Assembly: GCA_013816245.1 (NCBI GenBank)
Contig: JACDEU010000003.1
Span: 1-64,000 of the forward strand
Direction: 5' to 3'
DNA length: 64,000 bases
From: Actinomycetota bacterium
GTDB taxonomy: Bacteria > Actinomycetota > Thermoleophilia > Gaiellales > Gaiellaceae
Shown: positions 43,378-52,943 of the stretch, one piece after another
How positions within the stretch are numbered: the stretch's first letter is position 1
Layout: each line of letters opens with the position of its first letter
Translations under genes and position numbers: made by a program
Notes under the pieces: model-generated
Database searches by the model: none
The model's input: the letters and a program-made list of their open reading frames with translations, nothing else
Told to the model about the DNA's origin: nothing

Positions 43378-43653
43378 GTGGGAAAGGCCTCCGACTGGCT
43401 GCGTGAGGAGCGCCGGAAGGTGCTCGGGGACTGGGTCGCCTTCTGCCTTGACTGCGGCGCGGCTCGCCGCTGGTTCGACGACTTCGAGGCCGACGTTCCG
43501 GAGGAGTGCGCTCAGTGCGGAGGCGTGATGCTCCGCCGCTGCCCCTCCTGCAGTGCGCCGTTCAGCTCGATCTTCGCGGTCGACTGCGAGTCCTGCGGCA
43601 CACAATTGCGAAGTGCCGAGCTTTTCGGGACGAAGATTCGCCGCCGCTCGTAG
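43378..43653 (+). CDS. Double zinc-ribbon protein
   Basis: 91 aa from GTG 43378, with TACAGT (43365-43370) seven bases upstream and no ribosome-binding site. Four CxxC pairs: CLDCGAARRW, CAQCGG, CPSCSAPF and CESCGTQL, enough for two zinc ribbons. N-terminal helix KASDWLREERRKVLGD. It ends LFGTKIRRRS. Function unknown; related to short cysteine-rich bacterial proteins of the DUF2321 type by pattern only. It is flanked by partial copies of its own ends. Confidence 0.7.
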   Translation: MGKASDWLREERRKVLGDWVAFCLDCGAARRWFDDFEADVPEECAQCGGVMLRRCPSCSAPFSSIFAVDCESCGTQLRSAELFGTKIRRRS

Positions 43654-43832
43654 CGGATTGGTGCGGACTTCAGCGGGGGCCGGGGCACCGCTCGAGAGCG
43701 CAGCCGGGTGCGAGGTCGCGAGAGGAACGAGAGTTGGCCGCATGACGGCACACACCGGTGCGGAACTGCGGTTTCCACAGGCGTCCGCTTCGGCCACTGC
43801 CTTCGGGTCAGACCCTCTAGCACGCCCGTACG

Positions 43833-43915
43833 CGATCTTCGCGGTCGACTGCGAGTCCTGCGGCGTGCGGTTGCGGGATCCCGAGCTCTTCGGGACGAAG
43901 ATTCGCCGCCGCTAA
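43833..43915 (+). pseudogene. C-terminal fragment of a zinc-ribbon gene copy
   Basis: It encodes AIFAVDCESCGVRLRDPELF then GTKIRRR and a stop, almost identical to the end of the intact gene (43568-43646). The first 32 bases are identical, so the duplication is recent. No start codon or ribosome-binding site for a separate product. Confidence 0.75.
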
Positions 43916-43952
43916 TTCGTCAGCTGCGCCGCAACTCGGGCGACTTACATCC

Positions 43953-43981
43953 GCGCGCGGAGGCGGGACCGCGCTCCCGCC
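43953..43981 (-). repeat. REP-like inverted repeat, right copy
   Basis: Reverse complement of the left copy at 43259: GGCGGGA...TCCCGCC stem (43962-43981) with CGCGCGCGGA on its outer side. It also lies about 48 bases beyond the ASCH stop, where the GC-rich half of the composite repeat is found after erpA and E2. Confidence 0.6.
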
Positions 43982-44028
43982 GCAGCGCTAGCCGACGCCA
44001 AAGGATCGCCGAAACCAGAGCAAAAGCG

Positions 44029-44376
44029 TCAGCTTTTGATCTGCGAAAAGCGGATCACGGTCACCGTGTCGTCGGGAGTGACCTCGCGGTTGTAGAGCTG
44101 GCTGAGGAAGGACGCCATGTCCTCCGTCCGCCGGATCTCCGGGTTGTCGTGCTCGACTTCGCGAGGTGAAAGGTCGGCGAGGAGCTTCACCTCGACCTTG
44201 TCGATCACCGCGCTGAAGACTCGCTCGCGCGGGCTGAACCGCGCGCCCGCCAGCACCTGGACGATCATCCCCTTCCGGTACTTCGCGGACTTGTCGCCGA
44301 GCCGGATCGTCGCCGTCTTGCGGCCGCTCTTCAGCTGTTCCGCCACGATCGGGGAGTAGAAGTTGAGCGCATACAT
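44029..44376 (-). CDS. ASCH-domain protein
   Basis: 115 aa from ATG 44376. Typical ASCH start YALNFYSPIVAEQLKSGRKT, then ATIRLGDKSAKYRKGMIVQV, VFSAVIDKVEVKLLADL, ending VTVIRFSQIKS. ASCH domains bind RNA or modified nucleosides; some hydrolyse acetylcytidine. The stop codon sits in the loop of a hairpin GATCAAAAGC / GCTTTTGCTC, matching the 3' elements of erpA and E2. Confidence 0.82.
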   Translation of the reverse strand: MYALNFYSPIVAEQLKSGRKTATIRLGDKSAKYRKGMIVQVLAGARFSPRERVFSAVIDKVEVKLLADLSPREVEHDNPEIRRTEDMASFLSQLYNREVTPDDTVTVIRFSQIKS

Positions 44377-44384
44377 AGCCTCGT

Positions 44385-44693
44385 TCACCCGGGTTGGCGC
44401 CAGCGAGTGCGGCGCCGGACGAGGAAGCCGGTCACGATCCCGAGCACCCAGCCGGTGATCGCGCTGATGATGACGAGCCAGACCAGTCGCGCCTGCGTGT
44501 TGCCGAGGACGTAGTCGACCTTGACCCGCGTCGTATTTCGGGCGATCAACAGGATCAGGAAGACGAGCGTCGCGAGTGCGATCGCGAGTGAAAGGTAGAG
44601 GCCGGTCCGGTGCGAGTAGCGAACCCCGCGGTGCAGCCGGGATTCCGGCACGTACGCGGGGGTCGTCTGCTCCGGCTGCTCCGGCTCGCTCAC
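44385..44693 (-). CDS. LapA-domain (DUF1049) membrane protein
   Basis: 102 aa. Acidic N-terminus, then two transmembrane helices (LYLSLAIALATLVFLILLIA and LVWLVIISAITGWVLGIVTG) separated by the conserved RNTTRVKVDYVLGNTQARL, and a basic end RRRTRW. LapA-type proteins act in envelope (lipid) assembly. Directly follows the Nudix gene on the same strand. Confidence 0.8.
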   Translation of the reverse strand: MSEPEQPEQTTPAYVPESRLHRGVRYSHRTGLYLSLAIALATLVFLILLIARNTTRVKVDYVLGNTQARLVWLVIISAITGWVLGIVTGFLVRRRTRWRQPG

Positions 44694-44702
44694 GGGGGGA
44701 GC

Positions 44703-45134
44703 CTAACGCGAGAGGCGCTCGAGCGCCTTCGCCGCCATCTCCCGCTCGCCCTTGTAGGCGAGCAGCTCGGGCGCCTCCTCGAGCGGGAGCCAGCGGGTCT
44801 CCGCAACCTCGTGGACGTGCTCGGGCGGGATGTCGCCTAGACGGCCCGCGCGGTAGCGAAAGAGGAAGAAGCTGACCACCTTGAAGACCCGTTCGCCGGC
44901 CCAGGTGTAGACGTAGCGGACGTCGCCGAGCTTCTCCACCGGGGTGGCTTCGACGCCGGTCTCCTCTTTCACCTCGCGGAGCGCCGTGACCTCGGCCCGC
45001 TCTCCGGGGCCGATCAGGCCCTTCGGCAGTGCCCATGTGCCCTCCGGCTTCCCCGCCGGTCTGATCACGGCCACGACCGCACGGCCACGGAGGTTCCGGA
45101 CGACGACGCCTCCAGCGGAGAACTCCCGTTGCAT
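44703..45134 (-). CDS. Nudix hydrolase
   Basis: 143 aa from ATG 45134. Full Nudix box [23 protein letters not shown], split here as [18 protein letters not shown] and EETGV (G-x5-E-x7-REUxEExGU). Flanked by [12 protein letters not shown] and VVSFFLFRY. Hydrolyses a nucleoside diphosphate linked to some moiety. TTACAA lies seven bases upstream, suggesting a leaderless start; an upstream in-frame ATG at 45176 is less likely. Divergent from groES. Confidence 0.86.
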   Translation of the reverse strand: MQREFSAGGVVVRNLRGRAVVAVIRPAGKPEGTWALPKGLIGPGERAEVTALREVKEETGVEATPVEKLGDVRYVYTWAGERVFKVVSFFLFRYRAGRLGDIPPEHVHEVAETRWLPLEEAPELLAYKGEREMAAKALERLSR

Positions 45135-45165
45135 CGGGACTTTGTAACACAGAGCCCTTTCTGCC

Positions 45166-45224
45166 TTGCAGTGCACGGTCGAGCCACGCTAGTATGCCCT
45201 GGCACTCTCACCGTGAGAGTGCCA
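45166..45224 (+). promoter_or_regulatory. groES-groEL promoter with CIRCE (HrcA) operator
   Basis: -35 TTGCAG (45166-45171), 18 bases, -10 TAGTAT (45190-45195), then the CIRCE inverted repeat TGGCACTC - TCACCGTGA - GAGTGCCA (45200-45224) with the canonical nine-base spacer, overlapping the likely transcription start. HrcA binding here would repress the operon until heat shock. Confidence 0.88.
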
Positions 45225-45260
45225 ATGGTTGTCACAAAGTCGTCTGAAGGAGGAGTGTGG

Positions 45261-45578
45261 ATGAACCTGCAGCCGCTTGGTGACCGTCTGATCGTCGAAG
45301 TCCTCGATGAAGAGGAGCAGACCGTCAGCGGCATCGTGCTGCCCGACACGGCGAAGGAGAAGCCGCAGCGTGGCCGAGTCCTCGCTGTTGGTCCCGGAGG
45401 CCGGGACGAAGACGGGAAGCACATCCCAATGGACGTTGCCGAGGATGACGAGATCATCTTCAGCAAGTACGGCGGAACGGAGATCAAGGTCGGTACCGAC
45501 GAGGTTCTGATCCTCCGCGAGTCGGACGTCCTGGCAAAAGTCATCGGCGACCGCGAGCTCGCGGGCGCGAAGTCCTAA
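45261..45578 (+). CDS. groES: Co-chaperonin GroES
   Basis: 105 aa; ATG 45261 with AAGGAGGAG upstream. [40 protein letters not shown] and [17 protein letters not shown] are the standard GroES sequence, with the mobile loop intact. Caps GroEL. 18 bases before groEL, whose own AACGGAGG follows the stop. Controlled by the CIRCE element. Confidence 0.97.
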   Translation: MNLQPLGDRLIVEVLDEEEQTVSGIVLPDTAKEKPQRGRVLAVGPGGRDEDGKHIPMDVAEDDEIIFSKYGGTEIKVGTDEVLILRESDVLAKVIGDRELAGAKS

Positions 45579-47225
<1,647 letters not shown>

Positions 47226-47273
47226 GACCTTTCGCCGAAAGGCTCACGCCTTTCGTCGAGAGTTTGGTACGGC

Positions 47274-47302
47274 AGAGAGGCCGGGCAAAGCCCGGCCTCT
47301 CT
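47274..47302 (+). terminator. groEL terminator hairpin
   Basis: 12-bp perfect stem GAGAGGCCGGGC / GCCCGGCCTCTC with loop AAA, 49 bases after the groEL stop, followed by only a weak T content. Confidence 0.75.
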
Positions 47303-47533
47303 CCGTCAGTAGGGGTGGGGCGAATGAAACGGCCCGCGGGCGGTGGGGCTTCGCCTCCCCACCCGCGTGAGTCCGGCCTCCGGCCTCGGGTGTGGACTGG
47401 GTGCGCGCGCAAGATCTTGTAAAGCAAAACGGCCCTGGGGAGGGCCGCTTTGCGAGGGGAAATTAGGGGGAGGTGGTTCGCATGATTTATCGGTTTCCTG
47501 CGGCTCCGCCTTCTCCCTCGAATGGGGGAACGA

Positions 47534-47558
47534 GAGAGGCGGCCGTTGGCCGCCTCTC
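47534..47558 (-). terminator. Hairpin after the first BNR protein gene
   Basis: 11-bp perfect stem GAGAGGCGGCC / GGCCGCCTCTC, loop GTT, 23 bases beyond the stop of the minus-strand gene at 47581. It can act on either strand. Confidence 0.65.
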
Positions 47559-47580
47559 CCTGCTTCCGTGTGAGCTGGAT

Positions 47581-49521
47581 CTAGGGCCCGAGGATCGAGC
47601 CGAAGATGTTCTCGTCGAGCCCACCCGCGTTCGGGCAGGTGTCGCCGCTCCAGGCTCCGGTGCTCGGATCCTGCGTTCGGCACTGCAGGACGTCGAACCC
47701 GTCCATGCCGTCGCCGTTCGTGTAGCGCGGGTCGTTCCCAGGCTTCACCTCGACGGGATCGCGCATGTCGGTCCAGTCCATCAGGACCGTGTTGCCGACT
47801 GCCGAGATCGAGTTGTAGTCGCCGAAGAACGGAATGTTCCGGCTGCCGAACTGCTCGTACTGCGGCATCTGCCCGGCTGAGGACACCAGGTCTTCGGTGA
47901 AGGAGCCGCCCCGGTTCGTCGAGACAGCGTGGTACGACTCGACTCCCACTCCCGGTCCCGTCGAGACGCTACCGGGCGGGTTGCTCGAGACCCACTTGTT
48001 CGAGATCGGCACGGTCCGGTAGTCGCCGCCGCTCGGAGTGCTCGGCGGCCCGGAGGCCGTGTCGTGTCGGCTGTCCTGCCAGACCACGTGGATCTTCCCT
48101 GCGTTCGCGTCGATGTCCGGGAAGAACTGATGTCCCTTTGCCTGCGCCGGCGTCACACGCGTCGGCGACATCCAGGAACCGCCGTCCGTTCGGGTGAAGT
48201 ACAGCTGACCCTGGCTTCCGATTCCGGGCTCGACCGTCCCGTAGCTGGTGCCGGTCGGTGTCTCCGATCCCGGAACTGTTGCGTTGTAGACGATGTACGC
48301 CGCGTTTGGATTCGCCGTGTCGGTCGCGTCCGCTGCGATCCGCGGCTCGCTGTCTTCCCGGAAGAAGACGTAGCCGGACTCGCAGACGAACGGGCCGTCA
48401 CCGCAGGCGCGGGTCGGGGTCTGCTCGCGGGTGGCGCCGCTCTCCGACTCGCGGTCTGCGCAGTCGATGCCATCGCCCTGCTCGCAGGCTTGCTCCATCG
48501 CTCCCTCACGCACATCCTTCGGCGCGCCGGCAAGGTCGCCGACATCCCAGTGGATGAAGGGCGTGACGACCTCGGGCTTCCCGAAGGAGGCACCGCCGTT
48601 CGTCGACTTGTTCACGACGACCGCATCGATCTGATGACCGCGACTGTTCTCGAATTGACGCCAGGCGACATAGACCGTCCCGTTCGACGTCACGGCGATG
48701 TCGCAGAATTGACTGCCCTTGACACCTTCCGAGATCTTTTGCGGGTGCGAGTACGTTCGCCCGCCGTCGGTCGAGCGTGCAAAAAACACGCCGTTGTTGC
48801 CGTTACCGCCGACGAACTGTGCATAACAGAGGTAGACGTTTCCCCACGGCCGTGCGGCGCTGCCCGCATACGGGCTGTTCACCCCACGGTCGGCCTCGAT
48901 CTGCACCTTGTCCTCGAACTTGCCGGTGGCGCCGGTCGGAGTTCCGCGGGCGACGAGCGCCGTCCAGCGGTAGTCCGGGTCGGTCATCAGCGACCAGTCG
49001 TAGCGGGCCGCGAAGATCGAGCCGTTCGACGGCTTCGACCGATTGAAGCCGATGACGCCGTAGAACACATGGCCCCAGCGGTCGAACGCCTGGACGGGAT
49101 CTCCCGTGTTGATGACCAGGCAGTGCTGAGGAGTGATGTTGCAGTTGCTGCCCTCCGCCGAAGTATCGGTCGGGTAGCCGGGAAGCAGGCTGTTCTTCCA
49201 ACTCGCGCCGCGGCTGTCGCTCCAGTAGAAGCCCGCGTATGCGTCGGTCGTAGTCGGAACGGAGCAGTAGTCGTTCGAGCCGGCCGTCATGCGGTTGTTC
49301 GCATTCGGGTCGACTGCCGCAGCCGGTTCGTTCTGCTGCCGCTCACCGCCGGCCGTCGTTCCGGGCGCGTCGTTGCTGCAGGACGCGATCGTCACGTCGG
49401 TGCCGCCGTCGTGTCGCTGGTACGGACGATCCGTGATCTTCACGTCCGCGGCGGAAGCGGTGAACGCAATCGTTGCGGCCACCGACAAGCATCCTGCGAA
49501 AACGCAGGCAAGTCGCCTCAT
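47581..49521 (-). CDS. Secreted BNR/sialidase-like repeat protein (copy 1)
   Basis: 646 aa. Signal peptide MRRLACVFAGCLSVAATIAF to about residue 25. The mature part is a beta-propeller with BNR-type blades: FYWSDSRGASWKNSLLPGYP, FARSTDGGRTYSHPQKIS, NKSTNGGASFGKPEVVT, VSTNRGGSFTEDLV. QNEPAAAVDPNANNRMTAGS near the start is shared with the paralog at 49675. No catalytic sialidase residues can be claimed. Exported carbohydrate- or surface-binding role is possible. Preceded on the same strand by the remnant of a sulfite-oxidase-like gene. Confidence 0.78.
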   Translation of the reverse strand: MRRLACVFAGCLSVAATIAFTASAADVKITDRPYQRHDGGTDVTIASCSNDAPGTTAGGERQQNEPAAAVDPNANNRMTAGSNDYCSVPTTTDAYAGFYWSDSRGASWKNSLLPGYPTDTSAEGSNCNITPQHCLVINTGDPVQAFDRWGHVFYGVIGFNRSKPSNGSIFAARYDWSLMTDPDYRWTALVARGTPTGATGKFEDKVQIEADRGVNSPYAGSAARPWGNVYLCYAQFVGGNGNNGVFFARSTDGGRTYSHPQKISEGVKGSQFCDIAVTSNGTVYVAWRQFENSRGHQIDAVVVNKSTNGGASFGKPEVVTPFIHWDVGDLAGAPKDVREGAMEQACEQGDGIDCADRESESGATREQTPTRACGDGPFVCESGYVFFREDSEPRIAADATDTANPNAAYIVYNATVPGSETPTGTSYGTVEPGIGSQGQLYFTRTDGGSWMSPTRVTPAQAKGHQFFPDIDANAGKIHVVWQDSRHDTASGPPSTPSGGDYRTVPISNKWVSSNPPGSVSTGPGVGVESYHAVSTNRGGSFTEDLVSSAGQMPQYEQFGSRNIPFFGDYNSISAVGNTVLMDWTDMRDPVEVKPGNDPRYTNGDGMDGFDVLQCRTQDPSTGAWSGDTCPNAGGLDENIFGSILGP

Positions 49522-49571
49522 GTCTCTCCCCCTTTTGTGTTGCCCCTCGTAAGCCCTAAAAGCTTACTAGG

Positions 49572-49619
49572 TCAGAATCCGTAGCGCTGTTCTTGCCACG
49601 CTCCCAGAAACCAGGCTGA
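49572..49619 (-). pseudogene. C-terminal remnant of a second sulfite-oxidase-like gene
   Basis: On the minus strand the sequence encodes QPGFWER then, after a deletion of about nine codons, WQEQRYGF and a stop. The intact gene at 51553 ends QPGFWERYGYHNEADYWQEQ-RYGF. The remnant lies upstream of BNR copy 1, just as the intact gene lies upstream of BNR copy 2. This points to a tandem duplication of a two-gene unit followed by loss of one gene. Confidence 0.7.
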
Positions 49620-49654
49620 TGCGAAGGGCGGCCCGTGGGCCGCCCTTCGCATCA
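49618..49654 (-). terminator. Long hairpin after BNR copy 2
   Basis: Perfect 17-bp arms GATGCGAAGGGCGGCCC / GGGCCGCCCTTCGCATC with almost no loop (the inner bases form the turn), about 20 bases past the stop of the gene at 49675. No T run, but the stem is the strongest in the window. Confidence 0.75.
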
Positions 49655-49674
49655 GCTCGCTCTCTGCCGCAGAC

Positions 49675-51459
49675 CTACGGGGTGGGATCGGGGGTGGGAT
49701 CGGCCAAGGACCCTCCGAAGATGTCCGAGTTGCCGAAGTTCAGCGGGCAGAGGATCTCGGGAGCCGGCTTTGCGGTCGGGCTGCCGTCCGCGATCGACTG
49801 GCGGTAGTCGTCGACTGCCTGGCAGTCGCCCGCGTTGCGGACGTCGTTTGCGACCGTGATGCCCAGATCCCTGGTCGCGACGGCGTAGTTGTAGTCGCCC
49901 AGGAACTCGGCTGTCAGGCCGTTCTGGCTCGAACCGCGGGCGTCACCGGTGACGTCCCGCTCCAGGTCCGGGATGTCGAAAACGATCACGCCGCTGTCCG
50001 GCGTGACCTCCGCATGGCGGACGACGACGTTCGCGTCCCGCCGGTCAGCGGTCGTCGGCTGCCACGGCTGCAGGAAGTTCGTGTACGTGACGTAGACGTC
50101 CCTGCCGTCGGGCGAGATCGCGATCGCCGGGAAGTCGGGGCGGTCCCCCGCCGGCGAAGCGCTGCCCGCGAACGTGAAGCTCTGGCCGCCGTTCGCGGAG
50201 TACTTCACCGTCGCCCGCTCGTTCGGCCCCGGGGTCGTGGCGGACGGCGTCGGGCCCTCGCAGTAGGTGAGGACGATTTCGTTCGACGCGTCCGCTCCCG
50301 AAGGCGCGCCGTTCGCGATGTCGACGCTCGGGAAGCTGTCCGTCCGGGCACCGCCGACGCCGTCGAAGCTGAGGCGTCCCGTGTTCGGATCGGGGAGCCC
50401 GCATTCGGTCAGGGTCGTGACCTCATGCGGACGCTCGAAGCTGACTCCGCCGTCGAACGAGCGCACCTGGAAGATCGCGTTCGCGTTCGCCTGCCGGTCA
50501 AAGCCTTCGTAGTAGACGTAGACGACGCCATTGCTGTTCGTCCGCACGGCGCAGCCCTGGCGTCCGCCTGACTGGTTGTTGTTCGTGGCCGCGGTGAGCT
50601 GCTTGGGATTGCTCCAGGTGTCTCCCGCGTCGGTCGACCGGACGAAGAGCACCGGCTCGGGTGCGGCATTCCCCTGTCCGTTTCCGCGGAAGGCGACGTT
50701 GCAGATGTAGACGTTCCCGAAGAAGGGGCTCGACTGCGCGTTGTCGGCCCAGACCTGCTCCTTGTCCGAGAACAGCGCCGAGTTCTGCTTCGTGACGATC
50801 ACGGGCGCCTTCCAGGCGTTGTTGATGCCCGCGATCGCGTCGTCGAAGTCCTGCGTGTCGAGCCGCGAGACCGCGACCGCCTCGAAGCCCTTGAAGGTCT
50901 GCTCGTCTCGTGCGGACGAGAAGTTGGACGTCAGGTTGACGTAGTAGAGCCGAGAGCCGCTGGCATACGAGAAGCTGCCGTTTGCGGTCCGCTGCGGCCC
51001 GAAGGCGAGCGCCGGGTCGCCGTCGGAGGCGAGGTTGTTCTCGAAGTAGCGCGGCAGCGTCCCGATCGGGCCCGGGCGGGGCGTGCAGGTCGAGCCCGGC
51101 AGGTCGAAGTTGCACTGGCGGGCCGTGTACCCCTGGTAGGTCGGCTGCGTGTACGAGTTGCCGGAGTCAGTCGAAAGGTAGACGCCGGAGACGCCCACGC
51201 CGTCGGTAAACGGACAGGTCGTCGGATTCCCCGGGTTGCAGTCCTCGATGTCGATCTCGTCGTTCGAGCCGGCCGCGACGTACTGTGTATGTGCCTGGTC
51301 GACCGCGACTGCGGGCTCGTTCTGCTTGTTATGCGAGAAGTAGCCGGCTGGACTCCCGTTCGTGACCAGGACGTTCGCCGCGGCGGCTGTGCTGACGATG
51401 ACCGCGGCGACGACGACAAGCGCCCCAGCGAGCCACGCCTTCTGAGTGAATCTTTTCAC
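49675..51459 (-). CDS. Secreted BNR/sialidase-like repeat protein (copy 2)
   Basis: 594 aa. GTG 51459 is preceded by GGGGGAG; a longer frame to 51510 is less likely. Signal peptide VKRFTQKAWLAGALVVVAAV to about residue 30. QNEPAVAVDQAHTQYVAAGS is the same segment as in copy 1. BNR-like blades: VYLSTDSGNSYTQPTYQGYT, FVRSTDAGDTWSNPKQLTA, RSFDGGVSFERPHEVT. It ends in a Pro/Thr repeat (DPTPDPTP). Likely exported beta-propeller. Overall similarity to copy 1 is moderate, so any duplication is old. Confidence 0.78.
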   Translation of the reverse strand: MKRFTQKAWLAGALVVVAAVIVSTAAAANVLVTNGSPAGYFSHNKQNEPAVAVDQAHTQYVAAGSNDEIDIEDCNPGNPTTCPFTDGVGVSGVYLSTDSGNSYTQPTYQGYTARQCNFDLPGSTCTPRPGPIGTLPRYFENNLASDGDPALAFGPQRTANGSFSYASGSRLYYVNLTSNFSSARDEQTFKGFEAVAVSRLDTQDFDDAIAGINNAWKAPVIVTKQNSALFSDKEQVWADNAQSSPFFGNVYICNVAFRGNGQGNAAPEPVLFVRSTDAGDTWSNPKQLTAATNNNQSGGRQGCAVRTNSNGVVYVYYEGFDRQANANAIFQVRSFDGGVSFERPHEVTTLTECGLPDPNTGRLSFDGVGGARTDSFPSVDIANGAPSGADASNEIVLTYCEGPTPSATTPGPNERATVKYSANGGQSFTFAGSASPAGDRPDFPAIAISPDGRDVYVTYTNFLQPWQPTTADRRDANVVVRHAEVTPDSGVIVFDIPDLERDVTGDARGSSQNGLTAEFLGDYNYAVATRDLGITVANDVRNAGDCQAVDDYRQSIADGSPTAKPAPEILCPLNFGNSDIFGGSLADPTPDPTP

Positions 51460-51552
51460 GCTCTCCCCCTCCTCGATTGACCGAAAATCGGGAGGAGCAT
51501 GCCAGATCACGTCGACCGGCCGCCCGTTGTCGGGGGAGCCGCGTATCCCGAT

Positions 51553-52164
51553 CTAGAAGCCGTAGCGCTGCTCCTGCCAGTAATCGGCCTCGTTGTGGTA
51601 GCCGTAGCGCTCCCAGAACCCCGGCTGATCCGCGGACAGAAGCTCGATCCCGCGCAGCCACTTGGCGCTCTTCCAGAAGTAGCGGGACGGGACGACCAGG
51701 CGAAGTGGCCAGCCGTGGTCGGGCTCGAGCGGGTCGCCGTTCGCTCCCCACGCGATCAGCGAGTTGTCGTCCTCGAGCGCGGCGAGCGGGACGTTTGCTG
51801 TGAAGCCCTGCTCGGCGTGTGCGAGCACGAAGTGCGCGCTCGGCTTCGGACGGACGAGCTTCGCGAGCTCGCGCCAGTGCACGCCGCGAAACGAGGTGTC
51901 GAAGCGGCTCCAGCGCGTGACGCAGTGGATGTCGGTTGTGAGCTCCGTCGTCGGCAGCGCCTGGAGCTCGTCGTAACTCAGAGTGACTGGCTTTTCGACC
52001 TCGCCGAAGACCTTGAAGTCCCATGTGGCGAGGTCGGTGTGCGGAACGGTGCCCGCATGGAGGACCGGCCACTTCTCCGTCAGGTACTGGCCGGGCGGCA
52101 GGCGGGCCGGATCGAGGCCCTTGTCGATCAGCTTCTTTTCCGCTTTGGATCGGAAGAGGCTCAT
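51553..52164 (-). CDS. Molybdopterin oxidoreductase, sulfite oxidase-like
   Basis: 203-aa minimal SUOX/YedY-type domain without haem or Ig-like extension. The molybdenum-ligand cysteine lies in TDIHCVTRWSRFDTSFRGV (Cys81), followed by NSLIAWGANGDPLEPDHGWP and LRLVVPSRYFWKSAKWLRGI. No twin-arginine signal is seen, so it may be cytoplasmic. Substrate unknown. ATG 52164 has TAGTCT eight bases upstream within the promoter shared with ygfZ. Confidence 0.88.
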   Translation of the reverse strand: MSLFRSKAEKKLIDKGLDPARLPPGQYLTEKWPVLHAGTVPHTDLATWDFKVFGEVEKPVTLSYDELQALPTTELTTDIHCVTRWSRFDTSFRGVHWRELAKLVRPKPSAHFVLAHAEQGFTANVPLAALEDDNSLIAWGANGDPLEPDHGWPLRLVVPSRYFWKSAKWLRGIELLSADQPGFWERYGYHNEADYWQEQRYGF

Positions 52165-52184
52165 CCGAACCTAGACTAGATGCC
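52165..52184. promoter_or_regulatory. Bidirectional leaderless promoter (sulfite-oxidase-like / ygfZ)
   Basis: 20 bp between start codons. Plus: TAGACT (52172-52177), seven bases, GTG 52185. Minus: TAGTCT (complement of 52173-52178), eight bases, ATG 52164. The core CTAGACTAG is nearly palindromic, so one duplex serves as -10 in both directions. Confidence 0.6.
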
Positions 52185-52922
52185 GTGCAGATCGTCACGT
52201 CACCGGCTGTGGCAAAGCGCCCCCGCGCGTTCGTCCGGGTGGCCGGTCCTGACGCTGCGGACTACCTGCAGCGGATGGTCTCGAACGACGTCGAGGCTCT
52301 CGCGGCCGGCGAGGCCTGCGACGCGCTGCTCCTGACCGCGAAGGCCCGCGTGATCGCGCCGGTGCGTGTCCTGCGCCGCGGCGAAGAAGACTTCCTCGTC
52401 CTGACCGAGCCGGAGCTCGGAGACACGGTGCGCGCGCAGCTGCTGCGCACGCGTTTCGCGGCGAAGGCCGAGATCGAGCCGGAGCAGCACGAGTCCTGGT
52501 TGATCCTCGGCGGCGAGGAGGTGCTGGACGACCGACCGGCGGGCGAGGAGGTCGGCGAAGAGGCGCTCGAGCGTTGGCGGATCGAAGCAGGCATCCCACG
52601 CTGGGGCCAAGAGATCGACGACAAAATCCTCCCAGCCGAAGCAGGCCTCGACGAAACACACATCAGCTTCAGCAAAGGCTGCTATCCGGGCCAAGAGCCA
52701 ATAGCAAGGCAGCGCTACCGAGGCAAAGTGAATCGCAAGCTGCGCGTCCTCGACGTGGAAGGGGAAGCCGAGCCCGGAACGGAACTAATCCTCGACGGGA
52801 AGACGGTAGGACGAATAACGAGCGCAGTCCCAGGCGTAGCCCTGGCGTACGTCCGAGTAGAGGTCCCGGACGAAGCGCAACTGAACCTCGCCGCGAAGAC
52901 GGGCTCCGCCCGGCTTCGCTAA
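52185..52922 (+). CDS. ygfZ: YgfZ/GcvT-like folate-binding Fe-S protein
   Basis: 245 aa. The YgfZ signature KGCYPGQE (Lys164-Cys166 region) in SFSKGCYPGQEPIARQRYRG is complete. N-terminal DYLQRMVSNDVEAL is also typical. Family role: tetrahydrofolate-dependent protein helping repair or assembly of Fe-S enzymes. GTG 52185 is set by the overlapping promoter. A shorter C-terminal domain than E. coli YgfZ, as in actinobacteria. A strong inverted repeat follows. Confidence 0.9.
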   Translation: MQIVTSPAVAKRPRAFVRVAGPDAADYLQRMVSNDVEALAAGEACDALLLTAKARVIAPVRVLRRGEEDFLVLTEPELGDTVRAQLLRTRFAAKAEIEPEQHESWLILGGEEVLDDRPAGEEVGEEALERWRIEAGIPRWGQEIDDKILPAEAGLDETHISFSKGCYPGQEPIARQRYRGKVNRKLRVLDVEGEAEPGTELILDGKTVGRITSAVPGVALAYVRVEVPDEAQLNLAAKTGSARLR

Positions 52923-52943
52923 CGGACGCCGTCGGAGGAGCAC

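Larger units (their letters stand above)
43654..44028. other. Intergenic region with duplicated gene end and repeats
   Basis: It holds the palindrome GGGTCAGACCC (43805-43815), a C-terminal fragment of the zinc-ribbon gene (43833-43915), and the right inverted REP copy (43953-43981). The hairpin over the ASCH-gene stop begins at about 44020. The remaining bases (43654-43800) show no gene I can support. Confidence 0.6.
47226..47580. other. Intergenic region groEL - BNR protein with four hairpins
   Basis: Non-coding convergent spacer. It contains a short palindrome CCTTTCGCCGAAAGG (47228-47242), the groEL terminator (47274-47302), a GGTGGGG / CCCCACC hairpin (47336-47366) and an imperfect GCAAAACGGCCCT / AGGGCCGCTTTGC stem with A and T on its flanks (47424-47453). 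A perfect GAGAGGCGGCC / GGCCGCCTCTC stem (47534-47558) lies nearest the minus-strand gene. No gene seen. Confidence 0.75.

Noticed and set aside
47226-47580. Hairpin cluster after groEL as a CRISPR array or RNA gene
   Set aside because: The hairpins differ in sequence, there are no equal direct repeats with spacers, and no promoter-like start for an RNA is seen.
47929-49584. Long open frame antisense to BNR copy 1 (551 codons)
   Set aside because: Composition is typical of a shadow frame (Arg/Val/Asp-rich), no domain, and the other strand has signal peptide and BNR blades.
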